A DNA stretch of 64,000 bases from the NCBI RefSeq assembly GCF_003065365.1, contig NZ_CP023276.1:248001-312000 (forward strand), in the 5' to 3' direction. A program made the translations under genes and the position numbers. The stretch comes from Polynucleobacter difficilis. Its GTDB lineage: Bacteria; Pseudomonadota; Gammaproteobacteria; Burkholderiales; Burkholderiaceae. The notes under the pieces were generated by a model, which saw only the letters and a list, made by a program, of their open reading frames with translations, was not told the origin of the DNA and searched no databases. Below, piece after piece: positions 26,912 through 35,098 of the stretch (positions are counted from its first letter, which is position 1; the number at the start of each line of letters is the position of its first letter).

Positions 26912-28054
26912 ATGACAGAAGATCAGCTGGAATTAGGCAGCATCCCATTTTATTGGAGAGCAAAAAGAACAATTTCCGAAATTGATGAAGTGGTGCCTGA
27001 AAGATTGCCATTCTCCTTCGCCTTTGAAAAGTCATTGCAACTTTTGATTCAAAAGCCAAATTTACAGGTTAATAGCTGGCTAAATTATGTATATAAAAAG
27101 GAGTCTAACGTCGGGTATTTGCAAGAAGGGCATTCATTGGCAGAGTCTTATGGGAATGAGTTCTTAGCTTTTTTCAACAAAACTTTAGATGTAGTGAACA
27201 TATCTTCACGTAAGGTCCTTGATATTGGTTGCGGCGGGGTGTATCTGCTTAGAAGGTTAAGGGATATGGGGATGGATGTGCGTGGGATGGATCCCAGCCC
27301 AATTACCGTTGAAGCTGGAAAAAAAATAGGCATTCCAATAATTCCAGAGTTTTACCCAAGCCCGCTAATGCAAGATAAATATAATGTTATTTACCATTAT
27401 GATGTTTTGGAGCATGTAGAAGACCCAGTTAAATTTCTTAGCGCTCATCACCAAAATTTAGAGAGGGATGGTTTAATAGTTATCGCAGTTCCAAATTGCA
27501 GCAATCAAATAAAGAACGGCGATGCATCTATGGCGATACATGAGCATTTGAATTATTTTGATAAACAATCCTTAGCAAATGTTTTGAATGCAGCAAACTT
27601 TGAAATTATATTAATAGAGGAATCTCGTGTAAATGGAGTATTGCTTTGCTCCGCAATACCATCGAGAACTAATAAGAAAATTGCTAATGAAATTTTTTAT
27701 GAATATAAATTTCAAGAGTTCATTAAAAAATACAAAACGTCAGTAGAGAAAATTAAAAAACTAGCTATGACGGATGGTGAGCTTGGTATCTATATTCCTA
27801 TTAGATTTCTTCCGTTTATCAATCTTCTCGAGGTTGGCCAAAAAATACGCTTTTTTGATGATGACCCTGGATTATATGGAAAGTATTATGATGGCGTGGA
27901 TATACCTATTGAAAATTTAAAGGACTTAATAATAACCCCCCCTAAAAAAATAATAATTTGTTCATATGGGTTTGCAAATCTTATATCAGAAAAGATCTGC
28001 AATTCATTGGGGCATGAATTTGAGGTCATCAAATGGTCGGACATCTTTTCGTAG
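26912..28054 (+). CDS. SAM-dependent methyltransferase with C-terminal Rossmann-like domain
   Basis: 380 aa. The SAM domain shows VLDIGCGGVYLLRRL (about 103-117), GMDVRGMDPSPI and YHYDVLEHVEDPVKFL. The last about 100 residues (KIRFFDDDPGLYGKYYDGV through KIIICSYG) resemble the Rossmann-like tail found in sugar C-methyltransferases, which take a keto-sugar nucleotide and add a branch methyl. The N-terminal CxxC zinc segment common in that family is not seen. It begins 1 nt after the oxidoreductase stop, so co-translation is likely. A branched-sugar role is inference. Confidence 0.65.
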   Translation: MTEDQLELGSIPFYWRAKRTISEIDEVVPERLPFSFAFEKSLQLLIQKPNLQVNSWLNYVYKKESNVGYLQEGHSLAESYGNEFLAFFNKTLDVVNISSRKVLDIGCGGVYLLRRLRDMGMDVRGMDPSPITVEAGKKIGIPIIPEFYPSPLMQDKYNVIYHYDVLEHVEDPVKFLSAHHQNLERDGLIVIAVPNCSNQIKNGDASMAIHEHLNYFDKQSLANVLNAANFEIILIEESRVNGVLLCSAIPSRTNKKIANEIFYEYKFQEFIKKYKTSVEKIKKLAMTDGELGIYIPIRFLPFINLLEVGQKIRFFDDDPGLYGKYYDGVDIPIENLKDLIITPPKKIIICSYGFANLISEKICNSLGHEFEVIKWSDIFS

Positions 28055-28066
28055 GTTTAGAATTGA

Positions 28067-29242
28067 ATGGAAGGCGTCATGAATTTAAGGAAAAATATGG
28101 AATGCACTTGCAATAGATGCTTGTTAAATACTTCTTTTTCGGGGGTGGTGATAGCTGATGATGGAATTTGCAACTTTTGTAAATTCCATGACGAGCTTAT
28201 TGAAAAATATCAAAGCTCTGACGAAAGTAATCAAGGGTTAATACAACTTTTTAATAAAATAAAAGAGGATGGAGCTGGAAAAAAATATGACTGTATTATT
28301 GGTGTCAGTGGTGGAACCGACTCCTCTTATCTTTTATATTTAGCCGTAAAAATGGGCTTAAGACCATTGGCGGTGCATTACGATAATACATTTAATAGGG
28401 AAATTGCCTCTCAAAATATATATGAAATTACAAAGAGGTTAAATGTTGATTTATATACCCATGTTTTAAATAATGAAGAAGGTAGCTTAATTAAACGAGC
28501 CTTCATTCTATCTGAAGTTTTTGAGTTTGATGCCGACTCAGATATTGCATATGTTCAGTTAATGCGAACCCAAGCAAGAAAATGGAGAACTAAATATATT
28601 CTTGAGGGACATTCATTCACGGCAGAAGGAATTTCACCGGTTGGACGTGCTTACATAGACGGAAAGTATATAGATACGATAATAAATACATATGGAAAAG
28701 GAAGGGTTAAAACACTCCCAAAAATGTCATTTATTCAATTCTGTATTTGGATATTTGTTTACAGGCAAAAATTTGTACGGCCGCTATGGTACTTGAAGTA
28801 CGAGAAAGAGGCGGCTCGGAAATTGCTTACTGATAAGCTCAATTGGAAGTATTACGGTGGGCATCATCTGGAAAATAGAGCATCATACTTTTCTCATAAT
28901 ATTTGGTTTACAGAGAAGTATAGTGTTGATTATCGGATATTAGAGTTATGTGCCAAATTACGTATGAATTTAATTAATAGAAAAGACGCCGAAGATTCAC
29001 TTAAGGAGTCGGTAGTGAGAGACTCTGAAAATTTCGAATACATGTGTAAGCGCTTGAATATAGCAGAGACTGAAATGAATAAGATCTTAAATAATGGCCA
29101 ACAAAGATCTTATAGGGAGTTTAAAACTTATAAAAAACTGTTTGAATTTTTTGCACCTTTTTTTAAATATGCATCAAAAAGACAGTATGTTTCAGAAAGT
29201 TTTTATATGAAATATTGTGTGCCTGAAAAAAATATTAGGTGA
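28067..29242 (+). CDS. wbpG: N-acetyl sugar amidotransferase (WbpG family)
   Basis: An ATP-dependent PP-loop ligase that uses ammonia from HisH/HisF-like partners to convert an acetamido group to an acetamidino group. That is the known WbpG role in amidino-sugar O-antigens such as P. aeruginosa O5. It shows a zinc-type Cys set (C15, C18, C35, C38) at the N-terminus and PP-loop GVSGGTDSSYLLYL (residues 79-92). At 391 aa it has normal length. The start may be ATG 28067 or 28079. It overlaps hisH by 4 bp and hisF follows, giving the complete amidination cassette. Confidence 0.88.
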   Translation: MEGVMNLRKNMECTCNRCLLNTSFSGVVIADDGICNFCKFHDELIEKYQSSDESNQGLIQLFNKIKEDGAGKKYDCIIGVSGGTDSSYLLYLAVKMGLRPLAVHYDNTFNREIASQNIYEITKRLNVDLYTHVLNNEEGSLIKRAFILSEVFEFDADSDIAYVQLMRTQARKWRTKYILEGHSFTAEGISPVGRAYIDGKYIDTIINTYGKGRVKTLPKMSFIQFCIWIFVYRQKFVRPLWYLKYEKEAARKLLTDKLNWKYYGGHHLENRASYFSHNIWFTEKYSVDYRILELCAKLRMNLINRKDAEDSLKESVVRDSENFEYMCKRLNIAETEMNKILNNGQQRSYREFKTYKKLFEFFAPFFKYASKRQYVSESFYMKYCVPEKNIR

Positions 29243-29871
29243 ATTCAGTCTTGGAAAAAAATACAATCACGATTATTGGTTTTCCATATGGAAATATTGG
29301 CTCATTGGTTAATATGTTTAAGCACCTCAAAGTTAATTGTGTTGTAGAAAGTGATCCCAAGAGCATTGCAAAAGCTACTCGGATAGTTCTTCCTGGTGTA
29401 GGGGCATTTGATCAGGGGATGCAATGTTTGAATTCCGTTTCAGGTCTGATTGATGTTTTGAATAAGAAGGCATTAGTTGAGAAAATACCAATTCTAGGAG
29501 TTTGCTTGGGCATGCAAATGCTTACTGATGGTAGCGACGAAGGTAGCATACCTGGATTGGGCTGGATAAAAGGTAAGGCAAGTAGGTTTCCAGAAATGCG
29601 GGATCTTAAAATCCCTCACATGGGATGGAATATTTCAACCCCAACACAAAATCATTCATTATTTAAAGATATATCTATTGATCCTAAATATTACTTTGTT
29701 CATTCATATATGGTTCAAGCTACCAATCCTGTTAATGTGCTGATGAAGGCAAATTATGGTGTTGAATTTGATTCCGCTATAGGGAGTGAAAATATTTGTG
29801 GTGTTCAGTTTCATCCTGAGAAAAGTCACAAATACGGCAAGCAAATTTTAAAAAATTTTTCGGAGATGTAG
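29239..29871 (+). CDS. hisH: HisH-like glutamine amidotransferase subunit (sugar amidination)
   Basis: A class I glutaminase providing ammonia to the HisF-like/WbpG complex. The nucleophile is C89 in GVCLGMQ, and the partner His/Glu are in VQFHPEKSHKYG. PGVGAFDQGM and HMGWN are also HisH-typical. 210 aa. It starts at GTG 29239, overlapping wbpG by 4 bp; hisF follows after 1 nt. There are no other histidine genes nearby, so this is the dedicated O-antigen paralogue rather than the biosynthetic HisH. Confidence 0.9.
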   Translation: MNSVLEKNTITIIGFPYGNIGSLVNMFKHLKVNCVVESDPKSIAKATRIVLPGVGAFDQGMQCLNSVSGLIDVLNKKALVEKIPILGVCLGMQMLTDGSDEGSIPGLGWIKGKASRFPEMRDLKIPHMGWNISTPTQNHSLFKDISIDPKYYFVHSYMVQATNPVNVLMKANYGVEFDSAIGSENICGVQFHPEKSHKYGKQILKNFSEM

Positions 29872-29872
29872 G

Positions 29873-30652
29873 ATGATTCCAGTAAGAATTATTCCTACAC
29901 TATTATTGCGTAATGGTGGCCTTGTTAAGACTGTTAATTTCAAGAAATATTCCTATGTCGGGGATCCGTGTAACACGATTCGAATTTTTAATGAAATGGA
30001 GGTGGATGAGCTAATAGTTTTAGATATTGATGCAACAAAAAAAAATAATGGAATTAATTTTGCTTTATTGAAAAAAATTGCGAGTGAATGCTTCATGCCA
30101 ATTGTTTACGGTGGTGGGATAAGGAATATTGATGAGGCAAGCAAAGTATTTAATATTGGTTTTGAAAAAATTTTACTCAACACATATGCATATCAAGAAA
30201 AAAATTTGATTCCTGAACTTGTTAAAAAATATGGTAGTCAAGCAATCATTGCCTCAATCGATGTACGAAAAAATTATTTTGGAAATTATCGGGTATTTAT
30301 AAAATCAGGAAAAATAAAAATCCCATACACTCCTTTGGAGTGGGCTCTAGAAGTCCAAAAACAAGGTGCCGGGGAAATTCTATTGACGTCTATAGACTGT
30401 GAGGGTACTTGGAATGGTTTTGACATTGAGCTAACTAGATCAATTGCGGAGAATTTGACAATACCCTTAATTGCAAACGGGGGTGCTGGCACCATAAATG
30501 ACATTGTTCATGTGGTTAGGCGGGGGAAGGCTTCCGCTGTTGGTCTGAGCAGCATGCTTTTATATCAAGGTAAAGATAAGGGCGTATTAATAAATTTTCC
30601 AGAGAAAAATTTAATCGAAGAGGCCTTTGAAACGTATAAAAAAGATGAATGA
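29873..30652 (+). CDS. hisF: HisF-like subunit lacking the first catalytic aspartate
   Basis: A TIM barrel of 259 aa, aligned without gaps to HisF at the N-terminus (RIIP, YVGDP) and with ANGGAG in a late strand loop. Of the two catalytic acids of imidazole glycerol phosphate synthase, Asp130 is kept (ASIDVRK, D130) but the first, Asp11, is Leu11 (PTLLLRNGG instead of CLDVKDG). It is thus unlikely to be a working cyclase. A scaffold or ammonia channel between HisH and WbpG fits better. It lies in the wbpG-hisH-hisF block. Confidence 0.88.
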   Translation: MIPVRIIPTLLLRNGGLVKTVNFKKYSYVGDPCNTIRIFNEMEVDELIVLDIDATKKNNGINFALLKKIASECFMPIVYGGGIRNIDEASKVFNIGFEKILLNTYAYQEKNLIPELVKKYGSQAIIASIDVRKNYFGNYRVFIKSGKIKIPYTPLEWALEVQKQGAGEILLTSIDCEGTWNGFDIELTRSIAENLTIPLIANGGAGTINDIVHVVRRGKASAVGLSSMLLYQGKDKGVLINFPEKNLIEEAFETYKKDE

Positions 30653-30689
30653 TTGCATGAAAAATTAACTCTGAATAAAGTAAAAGTAT

Positions 30690-31985
30690 ATGAAAGCTAT
30701 AAATGATGGCCAGTCAAAGAAAAAACCACCTTCAATATTTATAGGATTTAGCGAGGTTGCTAATTTTTATACTAATTTGCTAAAAGGTTTCCATAAAAAT
30801 GGATTGCATCCTAAATTTATGACTTGGGGTCAAAATATTAGAAAATACGGAAATTCAGACTCTGAAACCATAGATCAAAAGATTCTTCATTATCTATCTA
30901 AGGGCGCTTCAACAGGATCGGGTAAAGTATTTTTTACTCCGATATTCTGGTGCTACAGAATATTGCTGCTCTTAATTGCATTAATCAAATATGATACTTT
31001 TTTATTCTCATACAACTCTTCATTTTTAGGAACATATGATTTGCCTTTGCTTAAGTTATTGGGTAAAAAGATATTTTATTTTTATCATGGGTCTGATGCG
31101 AGGCCGCCCTACATAAATGGAAATAACATATATACAGACGTAAATTTGGAGCATGTTAATTTCTTAACTAGATCCATGAAAAAGAAGCTAGCAAGGATAG
31201 AAAAATATGCGACCGGTATCATTTCAGCGCCACCCTACAGTCAGTTCTTAACTAAGAGGACTATACATTTTTTATGGGTTGGTTTGCCTTTTGTAGCAAT
31301 GAATGAGCTAGAAACACCGAACATAGTTTCATCCAGTCTCAAAGTTAGAATCTTGCATGCGCCATCTGTTAGGAAATCAAAAGGAAGTGACATATTCAAA
31401 CAAATCATTACGGAGCTAATTCAGGAGGGAGAGAAGATTGAATATATAGAACTTTTTAATGTTGAAAATGCCGAAGTTATTGAGGCTTTAAAACATACAG
31501 ATATCCTGCTAGATGAAATGTACTCCGACACTTGTTTGGCCGGGCTTGCAACAGAAGCTGCATTTTTTGGAGTTCCAACACTTGTCTCTGGCTACTACTC
31601 CGATATGGCTCAGGATTTTAACCACAAAAGATTGCCGCCAAGCATGTATGTATACCCTGAAGATATCAAGGAATCACTTAGGTTTTTAGTGAATAATAAA
31701 AATATTAGAGATGAATTGGGAAATAGTGCAATGGAATTCGTTAGGGATGCGTGGAGTCCAAAAAAAGTAGCATCTCGTATATTGGCAATTATTAATGGGG
31801 ATATTCCCATAGATGCAACCTTTGATCCAGCAAAGATAGCTTATTACAATGGATGGGGCGCATCTAAATCAGATCTACACTCTTTTTTAGGTGATTACTT
31901 AAGAGTATATGGGGAAGAGGGATTATTTCTTGACCACAATTTAGACTTATTAAAAAAAATCAAGTCATTTACCCTTGAAAAATAA
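30690..31985 (+). CDS. Putative glycosyltransferase (GT-B-like)
   Basis: A 431-aa protein without a confident family match. The C-terminal half reads CLAGLATEAAFFGVPTLVSG, like the donor-binding helix region of GT4-type enzymes, then VRDAWSPKKVASRIL, a common GT4 ending. A hydrophobic stretch near residues 90-110 may touch the membrane. It overlaps the next glycosyltransferase by 11 bp. Likely adds one sugar of the repeat unit; donor and acceptor unknown. Confidence 0.6.
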   Translation: MKAINDGQSKKKPPSIFIGFSEVANFYTNLLKGFHKNGLHPKFMTWGQNIRKYGNSDSETIDQKILHYLSKGASTGSGKVFFTPIFWCYRILLLLIALIKYDTFLFSYNSSFLGTYDLPLLKLLGKKIFYFYHGSDARPPYINGNNIYTDVNLEHVNFLTRSMKKKLARIEKYATGIISAPPYSQFLTKRTIHFLWVGLPFVAMNELETPNIVSSSLKVRILHAPSVRKSKGSDIFKQIITELIQEGEKIEYIELFNVENAEVIEALKHTDILLDEMYSDTCLAGLATEAAFFGVPTLVSGYYSDMAQDFNHKRLPPSMYVYPEDIKESLRFLVNNKNIRDELGNSAMEFVRDAWSPKKVASRILAIINGDIPIDATFDPAKIAYYNGWGASKSDLHSFLGDYLRVYGEEGLFLDHNLDLLKKIKSFTLEK

Positions 31986-33183
31986 TTTAATTATTATAAA
32001 TAGTAGTCCTTATGAGGATATTGTTAAAAAAGGCGTATCCCATACTTATGAGGACTATCTTGAGGGAGGGTATTTTAATCACATTCACTTTATATGCCCC
32101 TTCTCACGAAAATCTAATTCTAATAGATATTCTGAAAACATAACAGTTAGTCAATACGGGTGGGAAACTGGGATTACCTTATTCGATAATATTCCATATA
32201 TAAAGTATCTTTTAGCACTAAAGTGTCTTTTTTTTGGGTTATCTAATACTTTAAAAATTATTAATTTAGAAAAACCCTCCGTGATAAGAAGTACTGATCC
32301 TTACTTATTAGGATTTTTTGGATTTTTAATAAGCAAATTAACCAATAAAAAATTTGTTGTTTCCGTGCATGCTGATTACGATATTGGCTCTGAATTAAAT
32401 GGCTTTACGTTTAAATTATTTGGGTCACGATGGATTGCAAAGATCTTAGAAAAATTTATTTTGAGTCACGCCGATGCTATTTTTCCTATAAGAATGCATC
32501 TAAAGAATAAAATACTATCAAGTCAACCTGAGTTGGCATGCAAAATAGCAGTTTTTAATCACTCAATAGATCTAGTTAATTTCGATAATATTAAATATAT
32601 ATCTATAAAAGATTTATTCTTAATACCTGCTGAAAAAAAGATAATTAGTTTTGCGGGTAGGTTATCGAATGAAAATTTTATTTTTGACCACTTGGAGTTA
32701 TTAAAAAGAATTATTGCCACCAGAGATGATGTCATGCTGGTGATGATTGGAAGCGGAGAGCTTTATGATGAACTTGTTGGTTGGGTGGATAGCAGTGATC
32801 TCAAAAAATTTGTTGTGCTTGCGGGATTTCAACCAAATGAAGTTGTTATCAACCTTAGGAAGCAAAGTAATATTTCATTGTGTCTCATGGGCGGTTATAG
32901 CTTGCTAGAGGCTTGTGCTGCTAAAAGCCCTGTTGTTACATATGATGTTGATTGGCATGGTGAATTAATTGAAAACGATAAAACAGGCTTCATATTTCGA
33001 ATGGGTGATGTCGACGGCATGGCAAATGCTGTAAACGAAATTCTTGAAAAGCCGGCTGTCGCTAAAATACTTGCTGCAAATTCCAGGTTAAGAGTGGTTG
33101 AAAATTATTCCAGAGAAGTAGTGGTAAAGAAGAAAGTTTTTGCATACAATCAGATTATTAATAGTGGCTCTGAAAATATTTAA
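31975..33183 (+). CDS. Glycosyltransferase family 4
   Basis: A GT-B enzyme of 402 aa. The middle contains IISFAGRLSNENFIFDHLELL, and the donor-binding segment is GYSLLEACAAKSPVVTYDVDWHGELI, an E-x7-E-like motif region. It starts at TTG 31975 (KNNLIIINSSP) inside the preceding gene, or slightly later. It is one of at least six transferases in the island. Cytoplasmic-face O-unit assembly is inferred from context. Confidence 0.78.
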   Translation: MKNNLIIINSSPYEDIVKKGVSHTYEDYLEGGYFNHIHFICPFSRKSNSNRYSENITVSQYGWETGITLFDNIPYIKYLLALKCLFFGLSNTLKIINLEKPSVIRSTDPYLLGFFGFLISKLTNKKFVVSVHADYDIGSELNGFTFKLFGSRWIAKILEKFILSHADAIFPIRMHLKNKILSSQPELACKIAVFNHSIDLVNFDNIKYISIKDLFLIPAEKKIISFAGRLSNENFIFDHLELLKRIIATRDDVMLVMIGSGELYDELVGWVDSSDLKKFVVLAGFQPNEVVINLRKQSNISLCLMGGYSLLEACAAKSPVVTYDVDWHGELIENDKTGFIFRMGDVDGMANAVNEILEKPAVAKILAANSRLRVVENYSREVVVKKKVFAYNQIINSGSENI

Positions 33184-33196
33184 TTAAAAGAAAAAT

Positions 33197-34300
33197 ATGA
33201 ATAATATAGCTTATATATGTCCTATAACAAAAGTAAAATTAGATTATCATGCGATATCAAATAAAATTAATTTAGACGATTCAGGATTTTATTATGCAGA
33301 TAAATCCCCCTATGTGTATCCTGTTATAAATCAAACACCAATTTTCTTTGTATTTCCAACCAAGATAACTCAGAGCTTTTTTGTTCGAAATAGTGAATTA
33401 ATTCAAAAAATTAAGAAGGGTGGAATCTGTCCAGATAAATCTCCAGAAAAAGGAGAGGCTAGTGTTCAAACAACATTTACCGAGCAGTGGACGAATTTGG
33501 GCGATGATGAATTAAGTTTTACTTACACACATGATGATTTGATTTATCTGCATAAAAGTGTTTGGCTGCATGATGACCCAACAATTACAAAAAAAATAAA
33601 TGTTCTCAACATTGGATGCGGTTTTGGCTTGGAGGCAATGGTGCTATCTGACATCTTCTCTAATGCCACGATATACGCAATTGATCTGAACTTAAGCGTG
33701 GTGAAGGCAGGTAAAAATCTAATTGAGAAATCTGGGTCTAAGGTTATCCCCATTGCAGCTTCCTTATTTCATTTACCCTTTGGTGAAGATACTTTTTGCC
33801 ATATTCATTGTCAGGGGGTTGCTCATCACACATACTCCACACAAGACGCATACAAGGCTATATCAAGGCATGTGAACCCTAAACTAGGCTCTATTTTCTT
33901 TTGGGTTTACGCCTGGGAGGATTCAATGGGAATGCCAGGGTTTAGGGGGGCACTCATAAGGATGTATTGGTTTCTTTCCCATAGATTATTGCGACCGATC
34001 CTAAGTAGGGCTCCATCATCAGTAAGGGCATTCACAATTTTTACCATGGCGGTCCCCTATCATTTTCTAGTGTCAAAAAGAAGAGGGCGTTTGCGAGATA
34101 AGTGGAAATTCAAAAATACTATGCATGGGTTAAGGGATATGTTCACTCCACAATATGCTCACCAGCATAGGTGGAATGAGGTCATTGGGTGGCTACAAGA
34201 GTCTGGATTTGAAATGCAGGTTCAAAAAAAACATGATTTTGAAAAGAAATTCTCCCAAAGAATGCTGGGAATCGGTCTCTTTGGTAAAAGGGTAGCGTAA
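33197..34300 (+). CDS. SAM-dependent methyltransferase with N-terminal Trm112-like segment
   Basis: 367 aa. The first about 55 residues (ICPITKVKLDY, then YVYPVINQTPIFF) resemble the zinc-binding Trm112-like lead-in of some methyltransferases, but the second Cys pair is missing. The SAM domain follows with NVLNIGCGFGLEAMVL, IYAIDLNLSVV and CQGVAHHTYS. A long, basic, hydrophobic C-terminal section (about 245-320) could lie on the membrane. It is coupled to the next methyltransferase by a one-base overlap (TAATG). Substrate unknown. Confidence 0.7.
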   Translation: MNNIAYICPITKVKLDYHAISNKINLDDSGFYYADKSPYVYPVINQTPIFFVFPTKITQSFFVRNSELIQKIKKGGICPDKSPEKGEASVQTTFTEQWTNLGDDELSFTYTHDDLIYLHKSVWLHDDPTITKKINVLNIGCGFGLEAMVLSDIFSNATIYAIDLNLSVVKAGKNLIEKSGSKVIPIAASLFHLPFGEDTFCHIHCQGVAHHTYSTQDAYKAISRHVNPKLGSIFFWVYAWEDSMGMPGFRGALIRMYWFLSHRLLRPILSRAPSSVRAFTIFTMAVPYHFLVSKRRGRLRDKWKFKNTMHGLRDMFTPQYAHQHRWNEVIGWLQESGFEMQVQKKHDFEKKFSQRMLGIGLFGKRVA

Positions 34301-35079
34301 TGAAAGGTTATTACGAATTTGAGACTCACTGGAAAATAGCTGCAGATATATCTAGTTATGAGCTAGCCAGATACAAAAGTGGTGCCGACCTAATTCCTGA
34401 TGATGTGGTTTCGTTGGTTGATATTGGATGTGGAAATGGTGGATTTCTTGCGTCGATAGAGAGGCAAATAGGTAGAGACATAAAGCTTCAAGGGTTTGAA
34501 AGATCTGCATCAGCTATCAGTAACAAGTTATGTAAGACTGAGATTGTGAAAGGCGATATTGACAGATTAGATTTTGGCAATCAGAAAGTTGACCTTGTCT
34601 CATGTTTGGCTGTATTGGAGCATTTGCCAGAGGCTCTAGAGGCCTCTCTTATTGGTAAGATGATAGATTTGACATCCAAGTACATTCTAATAGATGTCCC
34701 ATATAAGGAGCGTCGCGTGAGAGTTGCTTGCCCATCTTGCGGATGCAGGTTTGACCCACATTTGCACCTAAGAAGTTATGCAATCAGCGACATTGAGAAA
34801 AGATTCCCCGCATTCAAAGTTAAAAAGAAGCTTGTCTTGTCAGGACCAGAATCGCTGCTAACAATCTTGATAAGATTTTTTCGAATAGAAGTTTCAGCAA
34901 GCTTAGGGGGGCCTAAAATATGCCCACAGTGCGGCACAAATTCTAAAGAAGTTTTGGACTCTGCTGAAGTTGGTAATAGAGGTGAGCGTTATGATGCCAG
35001 GCTTAAAAGTCTATTGAAAAAGATTCAGCCGAAATTTATATTGAAGAGAGAAGTATTTTTATTGCTCGAAAAAATCTGA
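34300..35079 (+). CDS. SAM-dependent methyltransferase with two Cys pairs
   Basis: 259 aa. SAM motifs are LVDIGCGNGGFLASI and DLVSCLAVLEHLPEAL. Distinctively, two CxxC motifs follow the catalytic core (ACPSCGCRFDPHLHL and KICPQCGTN), about 65 residues apart, and could form one zinc site. It may act on lipid-linked sugars. Adjacent to another methyltransferase and ahead of an AsnB-like gene. Confidence 0.7.
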   Translation: MKGYYEFETHWKIAADISSYELARYKSGADLIPDDVVSLVDIGCGNGGFLASIERQIGRDIKLQGFERSASAISNKLCKTEIVKGDIDRLDFGNQKVDLVSCLAVLEHLPEALEASLIGKMIDLTSKYILIDVPYKERRVRVACPSCGCRFDPHLHLRSYAISDIEKRFPAFKVKKKLVLSGPESLLTILIRFFRIEVSASLGGPKICPQCGTNSKEVLDSAEVGNRGERYDARLKSLLKKIQPKFILKREVFLLLEKI

Positions 35080-35098
35080 GATGATGGGTCACTAAATC

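Noticed and set aside
29239..30652. Part of a histidine biosynthesis operon
   Set aside because: No other his genes are present, wbpG overlaps hisH, and HisF lacks Asp11.
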